Shown: positions 36,979-44,463 of the stretch, one piece after another
How positions within the stretch are numbered: the stretch's first letter is position 1
Layout: the number at the start of each line of letters is the position of its first letter
Source: Deltaproteobacteria bacterium RIFCSPLOWO2_12_FULL_60_19
GTDB taxonomy: Bacteria; Desulfobacterota; Binatia; UBA9968
DNA: 55,265 nt
Direction of reading: 5' to 3'
Assembly: GCA_001798595.1 (NCBI GenBank)
Contig: MGSS01000094.1
Span: 1-55,265, forward strand
The notes under the pieces: model-generated
What the model saw: the letters and a program-made list of their open reading frames with translations, nothing else
What the model was told of the DNA's origin: nothing
The model's database searches: none
Translations under genes and position numbers: made by a program

Positions 36979-37938
36979 ATGCGCATCGCGGTTCCCGACC
37001 TGGTCTCCAATTCCTACTTTCCGGCCATCGCCGCCGCGGAGTTGGGCTTCTTCAAGGCCGAAGGGCTCGACATCGAAAAGGTCGAACTCCTCTTTCCGGT
37101 GCCGAAGACGATGGAGGCGCTGCACGATGGCACGCTCGATTTCGTCGCCGGCTCGGCGCATGCGACGCTGATGGCCTTTCCGGATTGGAAAGGCGCAAGG
37201 CTTTTAGCCGCTTTGGGCCAGCGGATGTATTGGTTCCTCGTCCTGCGCGCGGACCTCGGCGCCAAGCGCGGCGACATCCAGGCCGTCAAAGGTCTCAAGA
37301 TTGGCGCGGCGCCGGGCGTCGACTATGGGCTGAAGCGCCTCTTGCTCGAAGCCGGCATCGACCCTGTGCGCGATCAGGTCCAGATCGGTCCTGTTCCGGG
37401 CGCGACCGGCGCTACCGTCTCCTTCGGCCTCACCGCGGCCAAGGCGCTGGAAGAAAAAAAAATCGACGGCTTTTGGGCCAATGCGATGGGGGCCGCGCTC
37501 GCCGTGCGCCGGCGCGTCGGGACGGTCGTCCTCGACGTGCGGCGCGGCGACGGACCTCCGGCCGCTCGCAACTACACCTTCCCCGCTTTAGTCACGACGG
37601 AGCAGCGAGTCCAACGCGAGCCGGCAAGCGCCGCCGCCGCCATACGGGCGATCGTGCGCGCCCATCGGGTGCTGCGCGACGATCTCGGACGCGCGACGGA
37701 GGTCGCTCGAAAGATTTTTCCGCCCACGGAGACGCAGCTCATTGCCGAGCTGATCAACCGCGACCTTCCCTACTACGATGCGACGATCTCCGAAGAGGCC
37801 GTGAGCGAGATGAATCGCTTCGCCCAGGATATGGGGCTCCTCTCCGGGCCGGTGGCGTACGATCAGGTCGTGGCCACGCAGTTTCGCAACCTGTGGAAGA
37901 GTGACGGGGTAAGGGGCCACCGGGATGGCGAAAGCTAA
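36979..37938 (+). CDS. NMT1/TauA-type substrate-binding protein without a signal peptide
   Basis: A 319-residue type II periplasmic-binding fold: MRIAVPDLVSNSYFPAIAAA, ELGFFKAEGLDIEKVELLFP, ALHDGTLDFVAGSAHATLMA, GLKIGAAPGVDYGLKRLLLE and the hinge-crossing KALEEKKIDGFWANAMGAAL. The family normally delivers aliphatic sulfonates, pyrimidine precursors or nitrate to ABC permeases. Here the mature domain begins at residue 1 with no Sec or lipoprotein signal, and no permease or ATPase gene is near, so it may act in the cytoplasm as an enzyme or sensor. It overlaps radA by 14 bases. Confidence 0.75.
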   Translation: MRIAVPDLVSNSYFPAIAAAELGFFKAEGLDIEKVELLFPVPKTMEALHDGTLDFVAGSAHATLMAFPDWKGARLLAALGQRMYWFLVLRADLGAKRGDIQAVKGLKIGAAPGVDYGLKRLLLEAGIDPVRDQVQIGPVPGATGATVSFGLTAAKALEEKKIDGFWANAMGAALAVRRRVGTVVLDVRRGDGPPAARNYTFPALVTTEQRVQREPASAAAAIRAIVRAHRVLRDDLGRATEVARKIFPPTETQLIAELINRDLPYYDATISEEAVSEMNRFAQDMGLLSGPVAYDQVVATQFRNLWKSDGVRGHRDGES

Positions 37939-39286
37939 AGTCGTCTACTCCTGCCAGAATTGCGGCTTCCAGTCGCCCAAGTGGCTGGGAAAATGTCCCG
38001 ATTGCAATCAATGGAACACGCTGGTCGAGGAAAAATTCGAGCGGACGGCTCACCCGCGCGACGAGTTCAATCTCGGCACCAAGGAGAGCCCGGCATCGAT
38101 CGCCGAGATCTCAACCGCGGAAGCGGGCAGGGCCCTCTCCGGCATCGGTGAGTTCGACCGCGTGCTCGGCGGCGGGCTGGTTCCCGGCTCGGTCACGCTG
38201 ATCGGCGGCGATCCCGGCATCGGCAAGTCAACTCTTTTGCTGCAAGCCTTCGCCGCGCTGAGCCAAAGCGGCCTTTGCTGCCTCTACGTCTCGGGAGAAG
38301 AATCGCAGCGGCAGATCAAGATGCGCGCCGAGCGGCTCGGCATCGTCTCGCCGAAGCTGTTGATTCTGAGCGAGACGTCGCTCGAAAGAATCCTGGAGCA
38401 GGTCAAGAAAAATAAGCCCGATGTCCTGGTGATCGATTCGATCCAGACGATTTTCACCTCCACCCTTCCTTCCGCGCCGGGCAGCATCGGCCAGGTCAGG
38501 GAATCTTCCGGCCTGATTATCACGCTGGCGAAAAAGAGCGGCCTCAGCGCCTTTCTCATCGGCCACGTGACCAAAGACGGATCGCTCGCCGGCCCGCGCG
38601 TGCTCGAACACATGGTCGATACCGTGCTCTATTTCGAGGGCGACAGGGGGCACAACTTCCGGATTCTGAGGGCGATCAAGAACCGCTTCGGCTCGACCAA
38701 CGAGATCGGCGTCTTCGAGATGAAGGAGAGCGGGCTTCGGGAGGTGAGCAATCCCTCGGAGATTTTTCTCCTGGAGCGGCCGCTGCACGCGCCCGGCTCG
38801 GTGGTGATCTGCAGCATGGAGGGGACGCGCCCGATTCTGGTCGAGCTTCAGGCGCTGGTCAGCCACTCTTTTCTCGCCGTCCCGCGCCGCACCACCATCG
38901 GCGTCGATCACAACCGCGTCGCGCTGCTGGTCGCAGTCCTGGAAAAAAAGATGGGGGTGAATCTGTTCAACCAGGACGTGTTCGTGAACGTCGCCGGCGG
39001 CGTGCAGGTGGAAGAGCCGGCGGTCGATCTCGGCATCGTCGGAGCGATCGCCTCAAGCTATCAGGAGAAGGCCATCGACGCGAAGACGGTCATCTTCGGC
39101 GAAGTGGGCCTCGCCGGTGAGGTCCGCGCCATCGCCCAGGCCGAGGCGCGCGTCAAAGAGGCGGGAAAGCTCGGCTTCGAGCGCTGTGTCCTCCCGCAGA
39201 GCAACAGCGCGCAATTGGGTCACGTCAAGAGCCCGGTGCTGATCGGCGTAAGCTCGCTGGCCGAGTGCTGGGAAGTCCTGTTCTGA
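37925..39286 (+). CDS. radA: DNA repair protein RadA/Sms
   Basis: A full-length 453-residue RadA: a zinc finger at residues 10-27 (C-x2-C-x10-C-x2-C in SCQNCGFQSPKWLGKCPDCN), Walker A GGDPGIGKST near residue 95, the RadA-specific KNRFG motif in AIKNRFGSTNEIG near 250, and a Lon-like C-terminal domain (DVFVNVAGGVQVEEPAVDLG). It is a RecA-related branch-migration helicase for recombination repair. It starts inside the end of the binding-protein gene, an odd partner that suggests transcriptional read-through rather than shared function. Confidence 0.94.
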   Translation: MAKAKVVYSCQNCGFQSPKWLGKCPDCNQWNTLVEEKFERTAHPRDEFNLGTKESPASIAEISTAEAGRALSGIGEFDRVLGGGLVPGSVTLIGGDPGIGKSTLLLQAFAALSQSGLCCLYVSGEESQRQIKMRAERLGIVSPKLLILSETSLERILEQVKKNKPDVLVIDSIQTIFTSTLPSAPGSIGQVRESSGLIITLAKKSGLSAFLIGHVTKDGSLAGPRVLEHMVDTVLYFEGDRGHNFRILRAIKNRFGSTNEIGVFEMKESGLREVSNPSEIFLLERPLHAPGSVVICSMEGTRPILVELQALVSHSFLAVPRRTTIGVDHNRVALLVAVLEKKMGVNLFNQDVFVNVAGGVQVEEPAVDLGIVGAIASSYQEKAIDAKTVIFGEVGLAGEVRAIAQAEARVKEAGKLGFERCVLPQSNSAQLGHVKSPVLIGVSSLAECWEVLF

Positions 39287-39328
39287 GGGCCAATAACTTC
39301 AACGCTGCTCGGTATCGAGACTAGAATT

Positions 39329-39721
39329 CTAAGGGGTTTGTTGGACCGGCCATTTATACAATATCGGCATAGCAGCATCTCTAAGGTTATTGAGCTGAGT
39401 TGCATTTAGCTGGCCACGAGATTTTGGTCCAAAAACTAGGGCATGAGCAGGATCCTCTGGAGTAGGCTCGCGTTCGATTGTGCAACCTAAAGAACGGGCA
39501 AATCCAGCTTCAAATTCAACAACGCTGTGTTTGGGATAATCTCTCGTTAGGATTTCGATCGTTGTTTCCGAAGCTATTGAAACGGAAAGCCCGTCGCGGG
39601 TATTGAAGGCTCCGGTACTTACGCGAGGTGGGTTGAGAGTCCAATCAATTTGCGACGGATGAACACGCCGCCACAAGCGTTCGCTGTTGTCGATTGAGGG
39701 GTCATTCTGCCTCTCGGGCAC
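39329..39721 (-). CDS. Third gene of the tRNA-side island: uncharacterised protein
   Basis: A 130-residue protein from a GTG start with an AGGA site. Segments that look conserved are SERLWRRVHPSQIDW, STGAFNTRDGLSVSI, VVEFEAGFARSLGCTIEREP and PEDPAHALVFGPKSRGQL. I recall a widespread family of unknown proteins with the same skeleton (RR-x-H-P-x-Q, SxAF, GFAR, PAHAxVxG), often carried on islands, but no function is attached to it. It lies 13 bases after the second gene. Codon and base use are AT-richer than the neighbouring genes, a sign of transfer. Confidence 0.65.
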   Translation of the reverse strand: MPERQNDPSIDNSERLWRRVHPSQIDWTLNPPRVSTGAFNTRDGLSVSIASETTIEILTRDYPKHSVVEFEAGFARSLGCTIEREPTPEDPAHALVFGPKSRGQLNATQLNNLRDAAMPILYKWPVQQTP

Positions 39722-39734
39722 AGCGTTTTCCTAA

Positions 39735-40289
39735 TCAAGCGGCTACCTGCATTGAGTCTGAGGAAAGAAGCCATAGAAAGAGCGGACGAACGTCATCCGT
39801 GAGATGAAGGCGATCTTCCCGGTGCGGTTCTCCCGCCTCCATTGTTAAATACTCGACTGATCCGTCATCGAGGATCTCCAATTCAAGTACTCGCGACCCA
39901 ATCTCCCATTCCAGCTGTAACCCGCCTCCCGATATCGGGACAACGCGCGGAGCAATAAAGTATTCAATGGTAGTACTGGTTAAAATCGCCATCGCAGTAG
40001 TCGCAGCGGCGACAGTAGGCGGGGGGCTACCATAACTGTCCCAATTTTCCGGAAGCGAGAGAACTTTTTTCAATGTCTTTATTCCGTGAATCTGCCACTC
40101 ACTAAGGGTCTCAGTAGGAACGGCACTATTCCATTGCGCGTAGCTAACCGGATTCACAACAATCGGTGATGCGTAGGTTAAACCCGAACCCGATGCAACA
40201 ACAGTGGAGGTGAAATTAGAACTGCCGCTTCCCATAATGGCTATTCCTGTTCCCGTGTACTTAGCTGAAGCGAATTGTCGGAACGTCAT
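39735..40289 (-). CDS. Second gene of the tRNA-side island: uncharacterised protein with an LPENWDSYG motif
   Basis: A 184-residue protein whose ATG at 40289 overlaps the upstream stop by four bases (ATGA) and has a GGGGGAG site six bases before it. Residues 1-60 are rich in Ser, Thr, Gly and Ala. The body has KKVLSLPENWDSYGSPPPTV, then PRVVPISGGGLQLEWEIGSR and VLELEILDDGSVEYLTM. I remember the W-D-S-Y-G plus GGxQLEW pairing from other unknown island genes, but nothing about function. Tight coupling to the TIGR04255-like gene implies the two proteins are made together. Confidence 0.65.
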   Translation of the reverse strand: MTFRQFASAKYTGTGIAIMGSGSSNFTSTVVASGSGLTYASPIVVNPVSYAQWNSAVPTETLSEWQIHGIKTLKKVLSLPENWDSYGSPPPTVAAATTAMAILTSTTIEYFIAPRVVPISGGGLQLEWEIGSRVLELEILDDGSVEYLTMEAGEPHREDRLHLTDDVRPLFLWLLSSDSMQVAA

Positions 40290-41095
40290 ATTTTTCTCCC
40301 CCAAAAGTCGTGCATGTCTTTAGCCGTCAAATCCGTAAAACCTCGGACAATCCATTCATGTCCTAGGTCGAACCACTCTAAAACATGCTCCATGTCGGCC
40401 GATTCTGGCTTTCCTCGTGCCGTAAGATTTAGTTGCAGAATCTCTTTGGCATCCTGTGTAATCGCTGGTTGCATCTGTATATGAAGTCTTCCTCTTTTGT
40501 CGGGTAACCCGTACCTGGCACCGATGTTTATCGATTCGGGCGCCGAAAGAAATTTGCCTGAGTACTTGCCTGACCAGCATGAAATGACTTTGTTTAATTC
40601 CCCGTAAGAATTCCAGCCCTGCCCTAACTCGATATGGTTCACATACGTTATTTCGCATTGATTGATTTCGGGCTTCCCAAGATCTGCTTCTTCTAAAAAT
40701 TTACAAAATGTTTTCCACTCCTGACTAAAACTAGGTTTAATTCTATCGTAGTGAACGTACACGTCCTCGGGCTTCAGCTTTCGCCAATTATGTATAAAGC
40801 GGTTTGTTTGGACCTGCGTAAGCATGCGTCCGGATTTGTCGATAAACCAGCACCGAACATCTGGAATTGAGACTAATTCCACTCCCAATTTTGCTTGCAC
40901 GAAGCGCTCAGTCTCAAATTGCTCCATTACAGTAGGTAAGGGAGGCTGCACCTGGAAATCAGGATAGTTATCGCGTATCTTTGCCCAGTAAAGCCCAAAA
41001 TGGGGAATAGAAAATTTGACCAGGGGCGAAAACTGGACACCTAGATAAGTTTCAACAACCGGGGGTCGGTCATAATCCGGAGTACGTTCTGGCAC
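40286..41095 (-). CDS. First gene of the tRNA-side island: TIGR04255-family protein
   Basis: A 269-residue protein from a GTG start (AAGGTG seven bases upstream). The start PDYDRPPVVETYLGVQFSPL and the C-terminal DLGHEWIVRGFTDLTAKDMH fit the sporadically distributed TIGR04255 family, whose function is unknown. The DNA is visibly AT-richer than the rest of the window, with runs such as CTTCTAAAAATTTACAAAATG, pointing to horizontal acquisition. It opens a three-gene unit behind its own promoter (41116-41143), and a perfect palindrome GCACAGCTGTGC (41092-41103) covers the start codon. It lies next to tRNA-Leu, a classic island site. Confidence 0.75.
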   Translation of the reverse strand: MPERTPDYDRPPVVETYLGVQFSPLVKFSIPHFGLYWAKIRDNYPDFQVQPPLPTVMEQFETERFVQAKLGVELVSIPDVRCWFIDKSGRMLTQVQTNRFIHNWRKLKPEDVYVHYDRIKPSFSQEWKTFCKFLEEADLGKPEINQCEITYVNHIELGQGWNSYGELNKVISCWSGKYSGKFLSAPESINIGARYGLPDKRGRLHIQMQPAITQDAKEILQLNLTARGKPESADMEHVLEWFDLGHEWIVRGFTDLTAKDMHDFWGRKI

Positions 41096-41115
41096 AGCTG
41101 TGCACCTTGTCTAGT

Positions 41116-41143
41116 AGAATAGCACCGAAAACCCAGTTGTGAA
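41116..41143 (-). promoter_or_regulatory. Promoter of the three-gene island
   Basis: Minus strand -35 TTCACA (41143-41138, 5 of 6), 16-base spacer, -10 TATTCT (41121-41116, 4 of 6). The palindrome GCACAGCTGTGC follows at 41103-41092 over the start codon and could be an operator. Confidence 0.45.
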
Positions 41144-41417
41144 CAAGATGATCGCGCGATCCTGTGGCCTGATCTCAGGTATGTATATTGCGACGCCCCA
41201 ACGCGCTATATTTGTGGCCTTTTGCAAGAGTTAGGTGCATTATAAAACCCACCGATGAAGAATGCAACTTCATTCTCCCTGCGAGTAGGGTCAAATCCAG
41301 ACGCATTTCTGTCCTTATTCTGTGCCCAACTCATTAAGACTATGTCACGCTCAGCACGAGACAACGCCTCAAGGCAAATCTGTGATCTTGCGGCCAAAAG
41401 ACGACACTATTGTAAGG
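41144..41417. other. Gene-free AT-richer stretch between the island and the tRNA
   Basis: Two 63-codon frames cross here on opposite strands (41206-41397 minus, 41255-41446 plus), neither with a ribosome binding site nor a recognisable family. It may hold the decayed end of a former gene or an attachment-site region; I can support nothing more. Confidence 0.3.
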
Positions 41418-41446
41418 TTGACGACGTCACAGCTCTAAGCTATTGA
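41418..41446 (+). promoter_or_regulatory. Likely promoter of tRNA-Leu
   Basis: TTGACG at 41418-41423 (5 of 6), a 17-base spacer and TATTGA at 41441-41446 (weak). Initiation would fall a few bases before the mature tRNA 5' end at 41457. Confidence 0.4.
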
Positions 41447-41456
41447 ATTTGGACAC

Positions 41457-41542
41457 GCCGGAGTGGCGGAATGGCAGACGCGTCGGACTCAAAATCCGAT
41501 GGAGGCAACTCCGTGGGGGTTCAAGTCCCTTCTCCGGCACCA
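41457..41542 (+). tRNA. tRNA-Leu (anticodon CAA), CCA encoded
   Basis: An 86-base class II tRNA: acceptor GCCGGAG pairs with CTCCGGC, the anticodon arm is TCGGA-CTCAAAA-TCCGA with CAA at the anticodon, the long variable arm is TGGAGGCAACTCCG-like, the T arm is GGGGGTTCAAGTCCC, and the discriminator A is followed by encoded CCA. It reads the UUG codon. It flanks the AT-rich island at 39.3-41.1 kb. Confidence 0.95.
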
Positions 41543-41560
41543 GCCACAGTTAGAGCCATC

Positions 41561-41616
41561 CCCTAGGAATTAGGCATTGGGGGGTAGGAGTTGGGGGGCC
41601 CAATTCCTAATCCCGC
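41561..41616. repeat. Hairpin tract 6 (GGAATTAGG words) after tRNA-Leu
   Basis: TAGGAATTAGG near 41565-41575 is mirrored by CCAATTCCTA near 41600-41609 around a G-run GGGGGGTAGGAGTTGGGGGG. It separates the tRNA from the convergent EutA-like gene and may serve as a terminator or be another of the simple-word hairpins. Confidence 0.4.
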
Positions 41617-43088
41617 TTTTCCTTTACCGCGGTAGGAAAGATCAGCGACTTGATGACCACCGGCACCGCGCCGGAGGAATGGATCAGCGCGCCGATGTCG
41701 ATGTAATCGAACTCGTTGAGCGACACGCCGTCGATCGATATCACCGGACTGGCGATCCGCATCTCCTCTTTGAAGTGAAGGCCGATAATGCCGCCGATGT
41801 CGCCGTCGCTGACTAGCGTGAGCGGATGGCCTTTGGCGAGGATTTTTCCGAGACCTTCTTTTACTCCGGAGCAAAAGGCCTGAAGGCGGGCAAACGTCGC
41901 CGAGCCCTCCCAGTGAAAGGCGACGGCCACCGGCTGCTTGCCGTCGACGAGATCCATGCGCGCGAGCGCCCGCTCCACCGCGCCTTTGACCGCCGCCGGG
42001 TTCATCGCATCGTCGCCAAACGGAAACTCCGGCGCGACCACCGGCATGTTGCGCACCGGCACCGCGTCGAGCGGATCGACGAAGATCGTGCTGCCGCTAA
42101 CCTGGATCGTGTACTGCGACGCGCCGATGACCGTGGCGCGGATTTTTGCGGCCGGTTCCAGTACGGGAATGCCCAGACGGCCGATTCGCTCCTTGACCTC
42201 GCTCGCCAGCAGCGCTCCCAGATCGCCGAAGTCGCCCGGCTTCTGATCGTAAATGAACTCCGACACTCCGCCTGAGAAGGTAATCGCGTCAACTTTTCCC
42301 CGGTAGGACAGAGGCGGAAGACGGAGCAGCGCTTGCGTCTCCTGCGACCGAGAATTCAAACTCACGACCTCAAACAGACGGTCGGCCATCAGCGACGCCA
42401 TCGACTGGAGCTTGGACCGATCCGCTTTCTGGCCCAGAACCGGATTCAGTCCGACGGCCGTAGCAAAAAGACGACCGGCCTCTTCCAGGCGCGTGATGAT
42501 GCCGTCCTTGTCCAACACAATTAGCCGCGCGCCAACGTCGATCGCCGTCGCCTCCCGCACCCTGCCTTTGACGCAGATCGCGATCTTGCTCGTCCCGCCG
42601 CCGACGTCGATATTCATACAGACGCCGCCCAATCGCGCGGACTCGGCCACCGCCCCCGAGCCGTGCGCCGCCATCGTGCTCTCCAACCGGTCGCCGGCAC
42701 TGACCGCTACGAATCGCCCTGCCTCCTGGGCGAACAGCTCGCCGATCGCGCGCGCATTGCGCCGCCTGACCGCCACGCCCGTGAGAATCAGCGCGCCGGT
42801 GTCGACGTCGTCGCGCTTGAGTCCCGCGTGCTCGTACTGGCGGTTGATGAAGTTTTCCAGCGCCGCGACATCGATGGTCAAGTCGTCGAGGTAGGGCGTG
42901 AGAAGAATTTCCGACTCGTTGAGAACAACGCGCCGCTTGACGACGTAGCGCGTCCCCTCCTGCCGCATTTCAAGACGGGAGAAGACGAGATGGGACGTTG
43001 ACGAGCCGATATCGACGCCGACGCTTGTGAGCTTGATCTCGTCTTCTTCGACGATGTGGCGGCCGGGTGCAGTAAAACTACCCTGCAT
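41607..43088 (-). CDS. EutA-like reactivating-factor family protein
   Basis: A 493-residue member of the actin/Hsp70-fold reactivase family: TSVGVDIGSSTSHLVFSRLE (phosphate 1), GGVCMNIDVGGGTSKIAICV (phosphate 2), DAITFSGGVSEFIYDQKPGD (adenosine), then IRATVIGASQYTIQVSGSTI. EutA swaps damaged B12 out of ethanolamine ammonia-lyase. Length and motifs fit EutA, but eutB and eutC are not in the window; the genes beside it encode a cupin and a MetE-like protein. It may reactivate a different cobalamin enzyme or its partners may be remote. A hairpin tract lies between it and the cupin gene. Confidence 0.8.
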   Translation of the reverse strand: MQGSFTAPGRHIVEEDEIKLTSVGVDIGSSTSHLVFSRLEMRQEGTRYVVKRRVVLNESEILLTPYLDDLTIDVAALENFINRQYEHAGLKRDDVDTGALILTGVAVRRRNARAIGELFAQEAGRFVAVSAGDRLESTMAAHGSGAVAESARLGGVCMNIDVGGGTSKIAICVKGRVREATAIDVGARLIVLDKDGIITRLEEAGRLFATAVGLNPVLGQKADRSKLQSMASLMADRLFEVVSLNSRSQETQALLRLPPLSYRGKVDAITFSGGVSEFIYDQKPGDFGDLGALLASEVKERIGRLGIPVLEPAAKIRATVIGASQYTIQVSGSTIFVDPLDAVPVRNMPVVAPEFPFGDDAMNPAAVKGAVERALARMDLVDGKQPVAVAFHWEGSATFARLQAFCSGVKEGLGKILAKGHPLTLVSDGDIGGIIGLHFKEEMRIASPVISIDGVSLNEFDYIDIGALIHSSGAVPVVIKSLIFPTAVKEKRD

Positions 43089-43126
43089 GATTTATTGAGA
43101 GAAACCGAAGATTCGGTAGAGTAACC

Positions 43127-43199
43127 CATTTTCGATTGCCGATTTTAGATTTTCGATTAGGAAAAGCCGCCTGCCAATCTAAAATCTAAAATCGAATCA
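43127..43199. repeat. AT-rich hairpin tract 3 (ATTTTAGATT words)
   Basis: TTTTCGATTGCC and GATTTTAGATTTTCGATT on the left are mirrored by AATCTAAAATCTAAAATCG on the right around AAAAGCCGCCTGCC. It fills the gap between the cupin gene stop and the EutA-like gene start. Confidence 0.6.
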
Positions 43200-44390
43200 G
43201 GGCTTGTGGTAGAGCGAGTCGGCCATTCTGGGGGCGACTCCCTCGTTCTTCAGCGTCTCCTCGTATTCCTTTCGCAGGTAGGGATCTTCGTCATAGTAGG
43301 GAATCGCCGTGCCGCCCTCATGGATATCGATCGCGCCGTAGTCGATCGCTTTTTCACCCGGACGGCCGCGCTCGCGCCCGGGCGCGTTCGGCCCGAACCA
43401 CGCCGACAGGCGCAGCGGCTCTTTGCTGGTGCCGAAGTGGGCGTGAAACCAGTTTCCGCCCATCGGCGCGGCGCTGACTAATCCGACCGGCTCGTAATCC
43501 TGCCGCCTGACCTGATCGCCCTTCCCGTCTTTCCAGGGATTCTGTCCGAGGGTCGCGGGCCAGGTATACGTGTAGCCCTTCCCCGCGAGGCAGACGAGGA
43601 CGGCCGCGGAGCCGTGCGCGTGGGCTTTGGAATATCTGCCGTTTTCGTGCTGCCCGATCCAGAGATAAAAATTGTTGCCTGTCATGTGCGGCTCGATTCT
43701 CCGGTAGCCGGGTGAGCGGCGATTATCGAGCGGCAGCTCGCAGTTTATAATGTCCGGAATAATGTTGGTTTGGCGCATCGCAAGGCCGCGCACCGGATCG
43801 GGCTCGATCTCTTCCTTGGGCTTGTAGTAATCGTCCGTCGGATCGAAGCGGTCCTTGAAAGTGTAGGGGCAGTTGAAGATGAAGTCGGGGTTCGAGAGGA
43901 GATTCATCATGTTCGGCGCGGTCGTGCCCGCGAGCAAAAGCGCGGGGCTGGAGGTCGCGTTGACGATTCGGTGGGACGCGTTGAGCGGGATCGAGAACAG
44001 CGAGCCCCGCTGCCACTCGAAGGTGAGCTTCTTGCCGTTGCCTTCCGCCCACACCTCCGTCGTGCCGCGCCCTTCGACGACCAGATAAATCTCCTCGTAG
44101 AGATGGCGCTCGGGGTTGAGCGCGCCGGCGCCCGGCACCTCGACCACGTAACAGCCCCAAAGCCCCTCAGTGCCGAGCAGTTGGATGAAAGTCCCGTTGC
44201 CGCCCATCTTCTTCCACGGCTTGCGCGGCAGGTCCTGAACTCTTCGCACGCCGATCTCTCGATAGATCGGAATCTCCTGCGCCTCCATGTAGAGGTCATA
44301 GGGCGTTTTTGGACGAAGAAACCTGCCGTAGCCGGCTTTGGTCGTCTGATCGGTAGGCTCGTGCCACTTGGATGCGCTGGGCTGAGACAT
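43197..44390 (-). CDS. Bicupin-domain protein
   Basis: A 397-residue protein with two cupin barrels. The first shows ERHLYEEIYLVVEGRGTTEV and later LFSIPLNASHRIVNA; the second shows RYSKAHAHGSAAVLVCLAGK and MGGNWFHAHFGTSKEPLRL. The H-x-H and terminal His positions fit a metal site in the second barrel, the first looking degenerate. Gentisate dioxygenase-type and other bicupins share this shape, but no substrate pattern is recognised. A strong GGGAGGAAG site precedes the ATG. It lies between the MetE-like and EutA-like genes on the same strand. Confidence 0.75.
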   Translation of the reverse strand: MSQPSASKWHEPTDQTTKAGYGRFLRPKTPYDLYMEAQEIPIYREIGVRRVQDLPRKPWKKMGGNGTFIQLLGTEGLWGCYVVEVPGAGALNPERHLYEEIYLVVEGRGTTEVWAEGNGKKLTFEWQRGSLFSIPLNASHRIVNATSSPALLLAGTTAPNMMNLLSNPDFIFNCPYTFKDRFDPTDDYYKPKEEIEPDPVRGLAMRQTNIIPDIINCELPLDNRRSPGYRRIEPHMTGNNFYLWIGQHENGRYSKAHAHGSAAVLVCLAGKGYTYTWPATLGQNPWKDGKGDQVRRQDYEPVGLVSAAPMGGNWFHAHFGTSKEPLRLSAWFGPNAPGRERGRPGEKAIDYGAIDIHEGGTAIPYYDEDPYLRKEYEETLKNEGVAPRMADSLYHKP

Positions 44391-44463
44391 ATAACTTCCT
44401 CCCTTTCCTTAGTTGTTCCTAAGGTATTTACGGGCGAATTTCAACGCGTCCGGCGGATGTGCC

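Noticed and set aside
41206-41446. Two overlapping 63-codon frames between the island and tRNA-Leu
   Set aside because: Neither has a ribosome binding site or recognisable family, and they oppose each other; I could not support a gene or an integrase remnant.
43127-43199. Possible CRISPR array from repeated AATCTAAA words
   Set aside because: Words are 7-10 bases, adjoin each other without unique spacers, and are arranged as an inverted pair; no cas genes are present.
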